Part shown: one piece after another, positions 17,338 to 25,571 of the stretch
Layout of the letters: each line of letters begins with the position of its first letter
Position numbering within the stretch: the stretch's first letter is position 1
Origin: Verrucomicrobiaceae bacterium
GTDB lineage: Bacteria > Verrucomicrobiota > Verrucomicrobiia > Verrucomicrobiales > Verrucomicrobiaceae
Length of the DNA: 64,000 bases
Assembly (NCBI GenBank): GCA_016795465.1
Contig: JAEUHK010000092.1
Coordinates: 1 to 64,000, forward strand
Direction: 5' to 3'
Program-made: the position numbers and the translations under genes
The notes under the pieces: model-generated
Seen by the model: the letters and a program-made list of their open reading frames with translations, nothing else
Told to the model about the DNA's origin: nothing
The model's database searches: none

Positions 17338-17889
17338 ATGTCCGACGCCCGCCAGCAAATCCTCGAAACCGCTGCCCAGCTCTTTGCTGAGCGCGGTTAT
17401 GAGCTCGTGGGCATCAATGAGATTATCGAAAAGTCCGGCGTGGCAAAGGCGACCTTCTACGCGCAGTTCAAGAGCAAGGAAAAGCTCTGCGCCGAGTGGC
17501 TGAAGGCCGAAGCCGCCAAGTCTGAGGCCGCTGGAAGCGCTCTGCTGAAGGACGCCAGCTCCCCGGAGGCCAAGGTGAAGGCGAAGTTCGATTCGCTGCT
17601 CAAATACTGCAAAACCTCGGACTTTCGAGGCTGCCCGTTCTCCATCACCGCATCGATGACCCAGCCCTCCAGTGAGGTGCGGGACGTCATTCGGGACTAC
17701 AAAGCGCAGTCACGCGTCTTCTGGCAGAGCCTGGCGCTGGAGTTCCGACGCGATCCCGCCGAGGCACGCGCCTTGGGCGACGCGATGTTCCTGCTTTTCT
17801 CCGGCGCCGTGACCGAGGCACAAAACTGCCGCCACACCTGGCCTGCGGAGGCTGCCAAGGCAGCCGCGTTGAAACTTTGTGCCGCTTAA
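17338..17889 (+). CDS. TetR/AcrR-family repressor
   Basis: The 183-residue protein has a classical TetR N-terminal HTH (ILETAAQLFAERGYELVGI, then EIIEKSGVAKATFYAQFKSK) at about 8-52. The C-terminal part contains two cysteines in CKTSDFRGCPF, a pattern found in NemR-like TetR proteins that sense electrophiles or oxidants; that parallel is inferred, not shown. The ATG at 17338 gives the normal start; an in-frame ATG at 17302 would lie inside its own promoter. Matching palindromes flank the gene, one on its promoter and one before thioredoxin, so it probably represses itself and the thioredoxin group. Confidence 0.9.
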   Translation: MSDARQQILETAAQLFAERGYELVGINEIIEKSGVAKATFYAQFKSKEKLCAEWLKAEAAKSEAAGSALLKDASSPEAKVKAKFDSLLKYCKTSDFRGCPFSITASMTQPSSEVRDVIRDYKAQSRVFWQSLALEFRRDPAEARALGDAMFLLFSGAVTEAQNCRHTWPAEAAKAAALKLCAA

Positions 17890-17912
17890 ACATCCCCCTT
17901 TTTTGCCCCTTA

Positions 17913-17934
17913 ATAGACAGACTTGTCTGTATGT
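17913..17934 (+). promoter_or_regulatory. Second TetR operator, upstream of thioredoxin
   Basis: ACAGAC-TT-GTCTGT (17917-17930) repeats the palindrome before tetR. Here the left half is the perfect ATAGACAGAC. It lies 21 bases before the thioredoxin start. I could not fit a good promoter around it. Confidence 0.65.
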
Positions 17935-17955
17935 AAACCAAACCGAAACCAAGCC

Positions 17956-18276
17956 ATGAAAACACCTGAACTCACCTCCGCCACCTTTGACTCCACGCTC
18001 GGCAGCACCACGCAGCCGGTGCTTGTCGATTTCTACACCGAGGGCTGTGGGCCCTGCCTCATGACCGCACCGATCATCGACCTGATTGCCAGCGAACAAT
18101 CCGGAAGCGCTGTCGTGGCGAAAATCGACGCGGGCATCCATGCGGACATCGCTGCGCGGTATGGCATCACTGCCGTGCCAACTTTAATCGTCTTCAAAAA
18201 CGGCCAGCCCATCGCCTCCACGAGAGGTGCCCAATCCAAAGCCGCCATCGAAGCGCTGCTCGCTCAAGCAGCGTGA
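17956..18276 (+). CDS. Thioredoxin-like protein
   Basis: A 106-residue thioredoxin with the redox motif C31-G-P-C34, preceded by VLVDFYTEG, and the conserved cis-proline region ITAVPTLIVFKNGQPI. It has the length of a cytoplasmic thioredoxin and no signal peptide. The motif carries E-G before CGPC instead of the usual W-A, a variation that can change redox potential. The ATG at 17956 follows the operator; an earlier in-frame ATG at 17923 lies inside it and is rejected. It is likely controlled by the TetR gene before it and linked with the genes that follow. Confidence 0.9.
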   Translation: MKTPELTSATFDSTLGSTTQPVLVDFYTEGCGPCLMTAPIIDLIASEQSGSAVVAKIDAGIHADIAARYGITAVPTLIVFKNGQPIASTRGAQSKAAIEALLAQAA

Positions 18277-18327
18277 GCTCATCCACCACCCTAACACTTC
18301 ACCACTCCATTTCTCCACCTTCCATTC

Positions 18328-18774
18328 ATGAACGCTCCCAACCTCACCCAACGTCCTCCTCGCAGTCCTCGCGTCCGTCTCGGCGGTTACGTCATCCTCG
18401 CCCGCATCCTCGACAAGGGGCGCGCTGACCTAGCTGGCACGACCGGCGAATACCGCTACGCCAATCCCATCGACCAGCACTGGTTTCGATTCACCGGCAT
18501 CGAACCTGATGCTTTGAAAGCACAGCTCGCCGAAGGCAAAGGCGATGGCGAGGTGCTGACCTGGATCGCAGAGAATGCGCCGCTGAAACGGCAGCCTTGG
18601 GAGATCCAGCAGTGGAGCGCCTGGCAGAATGAGCGCGGCCCGGATGGTGATGTCGAGACGCTGGAGTTCTTCGCCGGTCGCATCGCGCCGCTCAGCCGTG
18701 ACCGCGAGGATGTGCGCACGTGGTTCGACTACCTCGATCTCGATGATCACGTCACCTTTGGCGGGAAAGCCTGA
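18328..18774 (+). CDS. DUF5069 family protein
   Basis: A 148-residue protein. The N-terminal RSPRVRLGGYVILARILDKG and LAGTTGEYRYANPIDQ are characteristic of DUF5069, a family common in Verrucomicrobiota and Planctomycetota with no established function. No catalytic motif or membrane segment is visible. It sits 51 bp after thioredoxin and is probably co-transcribed with it. Confidence 0.8.
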   Translation: MNAPNLTQRPPRSPRVRLGGYVILARILDKGRADLAGTTGEYRYANPIDQHWFRFTGIEPDALKAQLAEGKGDGEVLTWIAENAPLKRQPWEIQQWSAWQNERGPDGDVETLEFFAGRIAPLSRDREDVRTWFDYLDLDDHVTFGGKA

Positions 18775-18804
18775 AACCTCATCTCTGACTCAACTTCTCA
18801 AATC

Positions 18805-18993
18805 ATGAACACTCCCACCGATCACAACCGTGACGAGGCCGAGCAGGATTTGCCCGCGTTCTTGCTCCGCGCGGTGCGCCTGGAGCATCCCGAGTGGATT
18901 CGCGCCGATGGCCACTGCCCGGAATGCCGCGAGTATCAGCAAAAGCTATCCCATCTCTTCGATTGGACGCGTCACATCCGCGCCGCAGCCTGA
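18805..18993 (+). CDS. Small cysteine-containing protein, hypothetical
   Basis: A 62-residue acidic protein with one CxxC pair (HCPECREY) near residues 38-41. The spacing, in line with its neighbours and 30 bp after DUF5069, favours a real gene. The single CxxC could bind metal in a dimer or act in thiol exchange beside thioredoxin, but this is a guess. Confidence 0.6.
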   Translation: MNTPTDHNRDEAEQDLPAFLLRAVRLEHPEWIRADGHCPECREYQQKLSHLFDWTRHIRAAA

Positions 18994-19016
18994 TTCACCT
19001 CAACACTCCTCATTTT

Positions 19017-19640
19017 ATGGCCGCACGATTCATGCACACCCTGCTCACACCTGCCGTGCTGGCCGCAGAGGATCACTACTACGGCCGTCGCTACGCGGTG
19101 ACCAAGACGACTCCGCCACGCGATGCCTTTTCGCTAGAAGAGCGGGCCTTCATCGAGAGCCGCGACAGCTTTTACCTCTCGACGATCAGCGAAAGCGGCT
19201 GGCCCTACATCCAGCATCGCGGCGGTCCGGCAGGCTTTTTGAAGGTCAGCGGGCCGCACGAACTGCTTTTCGCTGATTACGGCGGCAATCGACAGATGCT
19301 GAGTGTCGGCAGCCTCTCTCAAAATGATCGCGTCTGCCTTTTCCTCATGGATTACGCCGCTCGTGAACGCCTCAAGATTCTCGGCCACGCGAAAGTGCTC
19401 GATGCGCGTGAGCATCCCGATCTCGTCGAGAGGTCCGCGCCGTCCGGAGGCCACGCCGCGAAGGTAGAGCGCGTCTTTGTCATCGAGGTGCTCTCCTTTG
19501 ACTGGAACTGCCCGAAATTCATCACGCCGCGCTACACGGCTGATGAAGTCCAAACTGCGGTGGAGCCTTTGAAAGCCCGAATCAAACAGTTGGAGGAAAA
19601 ACTGGCGACCTTGCAGGATGGAGCGACCGAGCAAGCATGA
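19017..19640 (+). CDS. Pyridoxamine 5'-phosphate oxidase-like (PNPOx) flavoprotein
   Basis: A 207-residue protein with a split-barrel PNPOx-like fold: FYLSTISESGWPYIQHRGGPAG, LLFADYGGNRQMLSVGSL and VCLFLMDYAARERLKILGHAK are typical of the family that binds FMN. The C-terminus ends in a coiled coil (VEPLKARIKQLEEKLATL). The ATG at 19017 is used; the frame is open upstream to 18894 but that part overlaps the small cysteine gene. Related proteins reduce flavin, haem or quinone-like substrates; this one's substrate is unknown. Its stop overlaps the start of the glycosylase gene (ATGA). Confidence 0.82.
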   Translation: MAARFMHTLLTPAVLAAEDHYYGRRYAVTKTTPPRDAFSLEERAFIESRDSFYLSTISESGWPYIQHRGGPAGFLKVSGPHELLFADYGGNRQMLSVGSLSQNDRVCLFLMDYAARERLKILGHAKVLDAREHPDLVERSAPSGGHAAKVERVFVIEVLSFDWNCPKFITPRYTADEVQTAVEPLKARIKQLEEKLATLQDGATEQA

Positions 19641-20755
19641 AGTCCGAAATGCCGATCACACTCACCACCGCCCAAGCGCGACGCTTCATGATCCGGGCGA
19701 CGGGTCTGGACGGAGGGTTTGGTAATGTAGCGTCGGCGCTGCGACATCTGGGGTTTGTGCAGATCGATCCGATCAATGTGTGCGGGCGCATGCAGGATCA
19801 CATCTTGCGGCATCGCGTGCGCGGCTATCGTGAGCAGGATTTGATGCGGCATGTGCATCGCGAAGGGCTGCGCGAGGCCTTCGAGCATCATCTGCCGGAC
19901 TCGAGCAACCTCGCGGCGCTGCCGCTGGATGCCTGGCCGCATCTTCAACGTGCGATGCGTGTCCGCGAGCGCAGCGACAGCACCTGGTCCGGCAAACTGA
20001 CCGCAGCAGAGCGTAAGCTGGCGGCGCGAATGCTGACACGAATGGCGGAGGAAGGCCCGCTGTGCTCGCAGGACATCGAAAGCGCCCGCAAAGCGAAGAA
20101 CCATGCGTGGGACAGCACCACGCTGGCGAAGAGCACGCTGCAAAAGCTCTTCTTCCATGGCCGCGTGCTGATTGCACGTCGCGACGGCCTTCGACGGTAT
20201 TACGACCTGCCGGAGAAAGTGCTGCCGGCGGCTGTTTTGAACGCCCCGGTGCCCACGAGCGAGGAAACGGCCCGCTGGCTGGCTTTGCTCAAATTGCGCC
20301 AGCGTCGTCTGGCGATGCTGAAGGCTGCGGAATTGCGAGTGATCGCCGATGAGGTCGTTCCGGTGACGGTGGAAGGCTCCACCTTGCGCCTTCATCTGCT
20401 GCGCAGTGATCTCCCGCTGCTCGATGATGCTTCTGAAGCCGAAGAGAATCCCAAACTCATCGCGCCGCTGGATCCGATCATCTACGACCGTCGCGTCACG
20501 GAGGAGCTGTGGGACTTCCATTATCGCTGGGAGGTCTATGTGCCGCCCCAGAAGCGTGTGCGCGGTTATTATGCGCTGCCGTTGCTGCATCGGGCCCAAT
20601 TCATCGGCCACGCGGATGTGAAGGCAGATCGCGAGGCCCAAAAGTTGCAGCTTTTGTCGCAAGAGCCTGCGCGTAGCCTCGCGGCAAAAGCGGCCATCGC
20701 CAGCCTTGCCAGTTTCTTGAGCCTAAACCATCCGTCACCACCCAAAACCCCATGA
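19637..20755 (+). CDS. YcaQ/AlkZ-type crosslink-repair DNA glycosylase
   Basis: A 372-residue HTH_42/YcaQ family protein. Such enzymes excise alkylated bases and unhook interstrand crosslinks. The catalytic Q-x-D motif is seen at Q42-I-D44 (FVQIDPINV), as in E. coli YcaQ and unlike the QxQ of AlkZ. Winged-helix segments follow, with HLPDSSNLAALPLDAWPHL near 70-95, and the C-terminal part contains LIAPLDPIIYDRRV and the domain-ending FHYRWEVYVPPQKRVRGYYALPLL. It overlaps both neighbours by 4 bp, so it is in one transcript with the PNPOx-like and HPP genes, consistent with a response to toxic electrophiles. Confidence 0.88.
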   Translation: MKSEMPITLTTAQARRFMIRATGLDGGFGNVASALRHLGFVQIDPINVCGRMQDHILRHRVRGYREQDLMRHVHREGLREAFEHHLPDSSNLAALPLDAWPHLQRAMRVRERSDSTWSGKLTAAERKLAARMLTRMAEEGPLCSQDIESARKAKNHAWDSTTLAKSTLQKLFFHGRVLIARRDGLRRYYDLPEKVLPAAVLNAPVPTSEETARWLALLKLRQRRLAMLKAAELRVIADEVVPVTVEGSTLRLHLLRSDLPLLDDASEAEENPKLIAPLDPIIYDRRVTEELWDFHYRWEVYVPPQKRVRGYYALPLLHRAQFIGHADVKADREAQKLQLLSQEPARSLAAKAAIASLASFLSLNHPSPPKTP

Positions 20756-21258
20756 ACCTCCTCACCAAATTCCGTGGCGACTCCGCCGCGCTTCCTCCAC
20801 GTGCTCCCGGCAAAGCCGTCGCGCAGGCCTTCGTTGGCGGCTTTCTCGCCATCGCGGTGATCGCGTTGCTGGCGCAGAGTTTGCATGTCGCGCTCGTGCT
20901 GGGGTCGTTTGGAGCGAGTTGCGTGCTCGTGTTCGGTTATCCGGATGTTCCGTTCAGCCAGCCGAGGAATGTGATCGTCGGCCATGTGCTCAGCACGGTC
21001 ATTGGGCTGGCGTTTGTGCATTTCTGCGGGCCGCATTGGTGGAGCGTGGCCTTGGCGGTGGGCAGCGCCATCGCGGTGATGATGATCACGCGCACGGTGC
21101 ATCCTCCGGCGGGCTCGAATCCGGTGATTGTGTTTCTGATGCAGCCGGGATGGGATTTCGCACTCTTTCCGACACTTGGCGGCGCGGTGATTTTGGTGCT
21201 GGTGGCACTGTTTTATCACAATCTGACCCGTGAGAGCCGCTGGCCGAAGTATTGGTGA
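20752..21258 (+). CDS. HPP family integral membrane protein
   Basis: A 168-residue protein with four hydrophobic helices (about 25-43, 46-64, 76-95 and 138-158) and the name-giving motif in RTVHPPAGSNP near residues 119-126. The family is found in bacteria and plastids; some members transport nitrite, but the role here is not shown. It starts within the last codons of the glycosylase gene (ATGA at 20752). Its stop codon touches a hairpin repeat. Confidence 0.85.
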   Translation: MNLLTKFRGDSAALPPRAPGKAVAQAFVGGFLAIAVIALLAQSLHVALVLGSFGASCVLVFGYPDVPFSQPRNVIVGHVLSTVIGLAFVHFCGPHWWSVALAVGSAIAVMMITRTVHPPAGSNPVIVFLMQPGWDFALFPTLGGAVILVLVALFYHNLTRESRWPKYW

Positions 21259-21281
21259 GCACAGGCTAGAAAGCCTATGCT
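21258..21281 (+). repeat. Short palindrome after the HPP gene
   Basis: AGCACAGGCT (21258-21267) and AGCCTATGCT (21272-21281) form a 10-bp stem with one mismatch and a 4-base loop. It begins on the last base of the stop codon. It could act as a weak terminator. Confidence 0.5.
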
Positions 21282-21300
21282 ACAGCGTTTCAGCGCGACT

Positions 21301-22719
21301 ATGCGCTCTCTGCTTTTTCTCTTCCTGTCTCCGGTGCTCTTCGCGGCGCAGCCGAATGTGCTGATTTTGTTTTCGGATGATCATGGCAGTGCCGATCTGG
21401 GCTGCCAGGGGTCGAAGGATATCCCGACGCCGAACATTGATTCGTTGGCGAAAAACGGGGTGAGGTGCACGCAGGCCTACATTTCATCGTGCATGTGCTC
21501 GCCGAGTCGGGCGGGGTTGCTGACGGGGCGGTCGCAGTCGCGGTTTGGGCATGAGATCAATTGGGAAGGTCGCGATGACTCGGGCCTGAGAGGGTTGCCG
21601 GTGACGGAGAAGACGCTGGCGGATCATTTGAAGGCGGAGGGCTATCGCACGGGCTGCGTGGGGAAATGGCACCTCGGTGATGTGGCGAAGTTTCATCCGA
21701 AGCAGCGGGGCTTTGACGAGTATTTCGGGCACATCGGCGGCTCGCATGATTACTTCGCGTCGAAGGACGGCGGCAAAGGCGGAACGTATCCGCTGGAGGG
21801 CTGGGACGGGAAGCCGTTTGAGTTCGAGAACGATTATCTGACGGATATCAATGGTCGCGCGGCCTGTGAATTCATCCGGAAGGGTAATGCGGCGAAGCCG
21901 TGGTTCTTGTATGTGGCCTTCAATGCGCCGCACGGGCCGTTGCAGGCCTCGGAGAAGTATTTGAGCCGCTTTGCGGGCATCGCGGATGAAAAGCGTCGCA
22001 CCTACGCCGCTATGGTGAGTGCGTTGGATGACGCGGTGGGCGCGATTTTGGGCGAATTGAAGGCGCGGGGCATGGAAGACAACACGCTGATCTTTTTCCT
22101 CAGCGACAACGGCGGGCCGCTCGATCGCAATGGCTCCCTGAACACGCCGCTCAGTGGGGAAAAGGGCTTCATGCTCGAAGGGGGCATTCGCACTCCATAT
22201 CTCGTGCAGTGGAAGGCCAAACTGCCTGCGGGCAAGGTGTATGAGGAGCCGGTGAGTAGTTTGGACATCGCGGCGACGGCGATTGAAGCGGCGGCAGAAA
22301 GTAGAACGGGGTTTCAACCCGTTCCAAACGAGTTGAAAACTCGTTCTACGTTGGATGGCGTGAATTTGATTCCTTACTTCACGGGCGAAAAAGAGGGTCG
22401 GCCACATGAGGTGCTTTACTGGCGGATGACGGCCCGGGGCATCTGGGCGATCCGCATGGGCGATTGGAAACTCGTCACGCACAATGGCTGGCACGATCTT
22501 CCCGTCGCGAAGCCCAAACCGCGCCTCATCAACCTCGCGAGCGATCCGGGTGAATTGCACGATTTGAGCGAAAAAGAGCCCGCGAAGCTCGCGGAACTGC
22601 AAAACGCCTACAACGCGTGGGCGGCCACCTTGCCAGAACCGCTTTGGAGCACGGATGTGAGCCCGGAAGCAGTGAAAGCCCGTCAGAATCGCGTGAAGCG
22701 GCAGAAGATGGAAAAGTAG
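21301..22719 (+). CDS. Exported sulfatase 4
   Basis: A 472-residue sulfatase. The ATG at 21301 starts the signal peptide (MRSLLFLFLSPVLFAA); an ATG at 21277 would lie in the upstream repeat. The formylglycine site is C66-S-P-S-R, with C64 two residues before it. GKWHLGD and SDNGGP follow. In frame at 22301-22349 it carries a type B double hairpin encoding ESRTGFQPVPNELKTRS, directly before TLDGVNLIPYFTGEK. The core ends near residue 450 with only a short basic tail and no extra domain. Confidence 0.9.
   Translation: MRSLLFLFLSPVLFAAQPNVLILFSDDHGSADLGCQGSKDIPTPNIDSLAKNGVRCTQAYISSCMCSPSRAGLLTGRSQSRFGHEINWEGRDDSGLRGLPVTEKTLADHLKAEGYRTGCVGKWHLGDVAKFHPKQRGFDEYFGHIGGSHDYFASKDGGKGGTYPLEGWDGKPFEFENDYLTDINGRAACEFIRKGNAAKPWFLYVAFNAPHGPLQASEKYLSRFAGIADEKRRTYAAMVSALDDAVGAILGELKARGMEDNTLIFFLSDNGGPLDRNGSLNTPLSGEKGFMLEGGIRTPYLVQWKAKLPAGKVYEEPVSSLDIAATAIEAAAESRTGFQPVPNELKTRSTLDGVNLIPYFTGEKEGRPHEVLYWRMTARGIWAIRMGDWKLVTHNGWHDLPVAKPKPRLINLASDPGELHDLSEKEPAKLAELQNAYNAWAATLPEPLWSTDVSPEAVKARQNRVKRQKMEK
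22301..22349 (+). repeat. Intragenic double-hairpin repeat, type B (49 bp)
   Basis: GTAGAACG opens and CGTTCTAC closes the unit. Inside are GAACGGG/CCCGTTC (22304-22324) and AACGAGTT/AACTCGTT (22327-22345). The same unit with the same length occurs at 26526-26574, and a relative at 14346-14398. Confidence 0.8.
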
Positions 22720-22758
22720 AAGTGAGAAAGCTCGTGACGCTTCGTTCACCGCGCCGCC

Positions 22759-24138
22759 ATGCGTTGTCTCGCTCTTCTCTTCGCTCTTTGCCCTCTGCTC
22801 TCCGCTTTGGCGAAGCCGAATGTGCTGCTAATCATGGCGGATGATCTGCGGGACTTTGGCGGGGCGTTCACGAAGGACGTCGTGAAGACGCCGAACCTTG
22901 ATCGGCTGCGGGCTCGTGGCACGACGTTTGAGCGGGCGTATGTGCAGTATCCGGTGTGCAATCCAAGCCGCAGCAGCATGATGGCCGGTCTGCGGGCGGA
23001 GCAGACGGGCATCGTGGGAAATGACATTCCTTTGCGGCAAAAGATGCCGGAGATCGTGACGCTGCCGCAGCTCTGCAAAGACGCCGGTTGGCAGTCGCAT
23101 GCGTTTGGAAAGCTCTACCATCTCGGCGGCGGCAAGAATGTGGAAGCGAAGCAGCGCTGGATGGACGCGGGCCGCTCGTGGCACACGACGCAGGCTTTTG
23201 AAGCGACGAAAGCGGGTCGCAAGATGCTCGAAGGTCGCAATGTGACCGGCGGGGCGCTGAAATGGTGCCAGTGGGGCGCGGCGGATGGCACGGATGACGA
23301 TCAGCCGGATGGTCAGATCGCTGCGGCCACGGTGGCGATGATCGATAAGCTCGGTGACACGCCGTGGTTCATCGGCTGCGGGTTTATGAAGCCGCATGAT
23401 CCCTTCATCGCGCCGAAGAAATACTTCGATCTCTATCCCGCCGGCTCGCTGAAGGCTTGGAGCGATCCCGCTGACGTCACGCCCGTGCGAAAAGAGAGCG
23501 TGGGCTTTGGCGACTACGGCGAGGCGTTCGCTAGATTCACATCGCAGGAGTGGCAGGAGCTGTTTCGCGCCTACTGCGCGGGCACGAGCTTCATGGATGC
23601 GCAACTCGGTCGCGTGCTCGATACGCTCGACAAGCATCAGCTCTGGGAAAAGACCGTCGTCGTCTTCGTTGGCGATCACGGCTACCACACGGGCGAGCGG
23701 CAGTGGTGGAACAAAAACACGCTGTTTGAGCGCAGTTGCCGTGCGCCGCTCATCATCGCCGCTCCGGGCATAAAAGGAGGCCAGACGACTCGTTCACTCG
23801 CCGAGTTCGTCGATGTGTATCCGACGGTCGCCGACTTCTGCGGCCTGAAAATGCCCCACACGGCCGCCGGAGCCAGTTTGCGCCCCGTTTTGGCCGATCC
23901 AACCGCGAGCATCAAAGACGCCGCCTTCACGCTCGTCACGCGTGGCGACAAACTTCACGGCCAAAGCATCCGCACCGCCCGCTGGCGCTTCACCCGCTGG
24001 AGCGATGGTCCAACCGAACTCTACGATCACGAAACCGATCCCGAGGAGCTTCACGATGTCTCGGCACAGCATGCCGACGTCATCGCGGATCTCACGGTCC
24101 GGCTGCAAAAACTCCCACCGCTGAACGCAAAGCCATGA
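22759..24138 (+). CDS. Exported sulfatase 5, iduronate-2-sulfatase-like
   Basis: A 459-residue protein with a signal peptide (about 1-18). The formylglycine site is C67-N-P-S-R. Several features place it in the iduronate-2-sulfatase-like branch: ADDLRDFGG, KLYHLGG in place of GKWHLG, FIGCGFMKPHDPFIAPKKYFDLYP, and GDHGYHTGE instead of DNG. It has no palindromic insert. Its last four bases overlap the start of sulfatase 6 (ATGA), so the two are translated from one message. Confidence 0.9.
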   Translation: MRCLALLFALCPLLSALAKPNVLLIMADDLRDFGGAFTKDVVKTPNLDRLRARGTTFERAYVQYPVCNPSRSSMMAGLRAEQTGIVGNDIPLRQKMPEIVTLPQLCKDAGWQSHAFGKLYHLGGGKNVEAKQRWMDAGRSWHTTQAFEATKAGRKMLEGRNVTGGALKWCQWGAADGTDDDQPDGQIAAATVAMIDKLGDTPWFIGCGFMKPHDPFIAPKKYFDLYPAGSLKAWSDPADVTPVRKESVGFGDYGEAFARFTSQEWQELFRAYCAGTSFMDAQLGRVLDTLDKHQLWEKTVVVFVGDHGYHTGERQWWNKNTLFERSCRAPLIIAAPGIKGGQTTRSLAEFVDVYPTVADFCGLKMPHTAAGASLRPVLADPTASIKDAAFTLVTRGDKLHGQSIRTARWRFTRWSDGPTELYDHETDPEELHDVSAQHADVIADLTVRLQKLPPLNAKP

Positions 24139-25571
24139 AACTCATCGCCCTGCTGTTTTCGTCATTCTGCATTCTGCATTCGTCATTTTCGGCCCCTCCC
24201 AACATTGTCGTCATCGTCGCGGATGACCTCGGGTATGCGGATGTGACGTTTCATCCGCAGCATCCGAAGGAGATCGTGACGCCGAATCTCGATTCGCTGG
24301 CCAAAGCGGGCGTGATTTGTCGGCAGGGTTATGTGACGGGGCATGTTTGCTCGCCGACGCGGGCGGGGTTGATGCTCGGGCGCTATCAGCAGAGGTTGGG
24401 GTTCTACACGGGCGGTGAGGCGGGCAGTGGCGTGCCAATGAATGAAAAACTTTTTCCGCAGTATTTGAAGCCTGCGGGCTATGCGACGGGGCAGTTTGGC
24501 AAATGGCACTTGGGGCCTGATCTGGCGTGGAGTCCGGCCTTGCGCGGGTTTGATGAGGTGTTCGGCTTTCTCGGTCGCGGGGCGCATGATTACTTCAAGC
24601 TCGATGACCCGAATGATCCGATCTATCGCGGCACGGAGGTGGTGAAGGAGACCGGTTACCTCACGGATCGCCTCGGCGAGGAGACCGCAGCGTTCATGAC
24701 GAAGCACAAGGCTGAGCCGTTCTTTGCTTATCTGGCCTTCAATGCCGTTCATGCGCCGTTGCAGGCACCGGAGGACGAGATCGCGAAGTTCAACACGGGC
24801 AACAAGGACCGCGATGCCCGTCTGGCGATGGGCAAACGCATGGATGACGCGATCGGTCGTGTGATGACCGCGCTCAAAGACGGCGGCGTGTGGGAAAACA
24901 CGTTGCTCTTTTTCATCAGCGACAACGGCGGCCCGCTCGCGCAAAGCGCCGACAACTCGCCGCTGCGCGGTGGCAAGCACACCGACTACGAAGGCGGCAT
25001 CCGCGTGCCGTTTCTGATCTGCTGGCCGGCGCAGCTGAAGCCGGGCGAATGGCAGTCGCCGGTGACATCGCTGGATATTTTGCCCACGGCGCTCGCGGCG
25101 GCGGGAGTGAAAGTGGCTGCGACTTCAGTCGCAGGAGATTCGGCTAAAGCCGAAACCACTTTGGATGGCATCAACCTGCTGCCGCTTCTCAAAGGCGAGA
25201 CCGCACCGGCATCGCGGGATCTGTTCTGGTGCTCCGGGAGCGACGAAGGCTGGTGGGCGGTGCGTTCGGGCGATTGGAAGCTTGTGGGCGAGAAGGACAA
25301 GCTGGGTCTCTTTGATCTGAGCAAGGATGTGTCGGAAGCCAACGATCTCGCCAAACAAATGCCTGAGAAGGTGGCAGAGCTGACGAAGCTGCACGACGCG
25401 TGGCTCGTGGAGATGGCGAAGCCTGTCAAAGCCGGTGAGAAGCGCTACAACATGGCCGCGCCCGCCGAGAAGAAGCCGAAGAAGATGACCAAGGAAGAAA
25501 AGAAGAAGGCTCGTGACATGGAAAGAGCCAAGAAACGTCAGCCCGAAACTCCCGAAGCACCCAAAGCATGA
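24135..25571 (+). CDS. Exported sulfatase 6 with lysine-rich tail
   Basis: A 478-residue sulfatase starting at the ATGA overlap with sulfatase 5. It has a signal peptide (about 1-20). The formylglycine site is C72-S-P-T-R, followed by GKWHLGPDLAWS and SDNGGP. A 53-bp palindromic unit at 25110-25162 is in frame and encodes KVAATSVAGDSAKAETT just before LDGINLLPLLKGE. The C-terminal 40 residues are strongly basic (EKKPKKMTKEEKKKARD), which may hold the enzyme near an anionic polymer or surface. Its end overlaps the start of sulfatase 7. Confidence 0.9.
   Translation: MKLIALLFSSFCILHSSFSAPPNIVVIVADDLGYADVTFHPQHPKEIVTPNLDSLAKAGVICRQGYVTGHVCSPTRAGLMLGRYQQRLGFYTGGEAGSGVPMNEKLFPQYLKPAGYATGQFGKWHLGPDLAWSPALRGFDEVFGFLGRGAHDYFKLDDPNDPIYRGTEVVKETGYLTDRLGEETAAFMTKHKAEPFFAYLAFNAVHAPLQAPEDEIAKFNTGNKDRDARLAMGKRMDDAIGRVMTALKDGGVWENTLLFFISDNGGPLAQSADNSPLRGGKHTDYEGGIRVPFLICWPAQLKPGEWQSPVTSLDILPTALAAAGVKVAATSVAGDSAKAETTLDGINLLPLLKGETAPASRDLFWCSGSDEGWWAVRSGDWKLVGEKDKLGLFDLSKDVSEANDLAKQMPEKVAELTKLHDAWLVEMAKPVKAGEKRYNMAAPAEKKPKKMTKEEKKKARDMERAKKRQPETPEAPKA
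25110..25162 (+). repeat. Intragenic double-hairpin repeat, type C (53 bp)
   Basis: AAAGTGG (25110-25116) and CCACTTT (25156-25162) enclose GCGACTTCAGTCGC and TTCGGCTAAAGCCGAA. It shares the core TCGGCTAAAGCC with the type A repeat of sulfatase 1. Confidence 0.75.
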
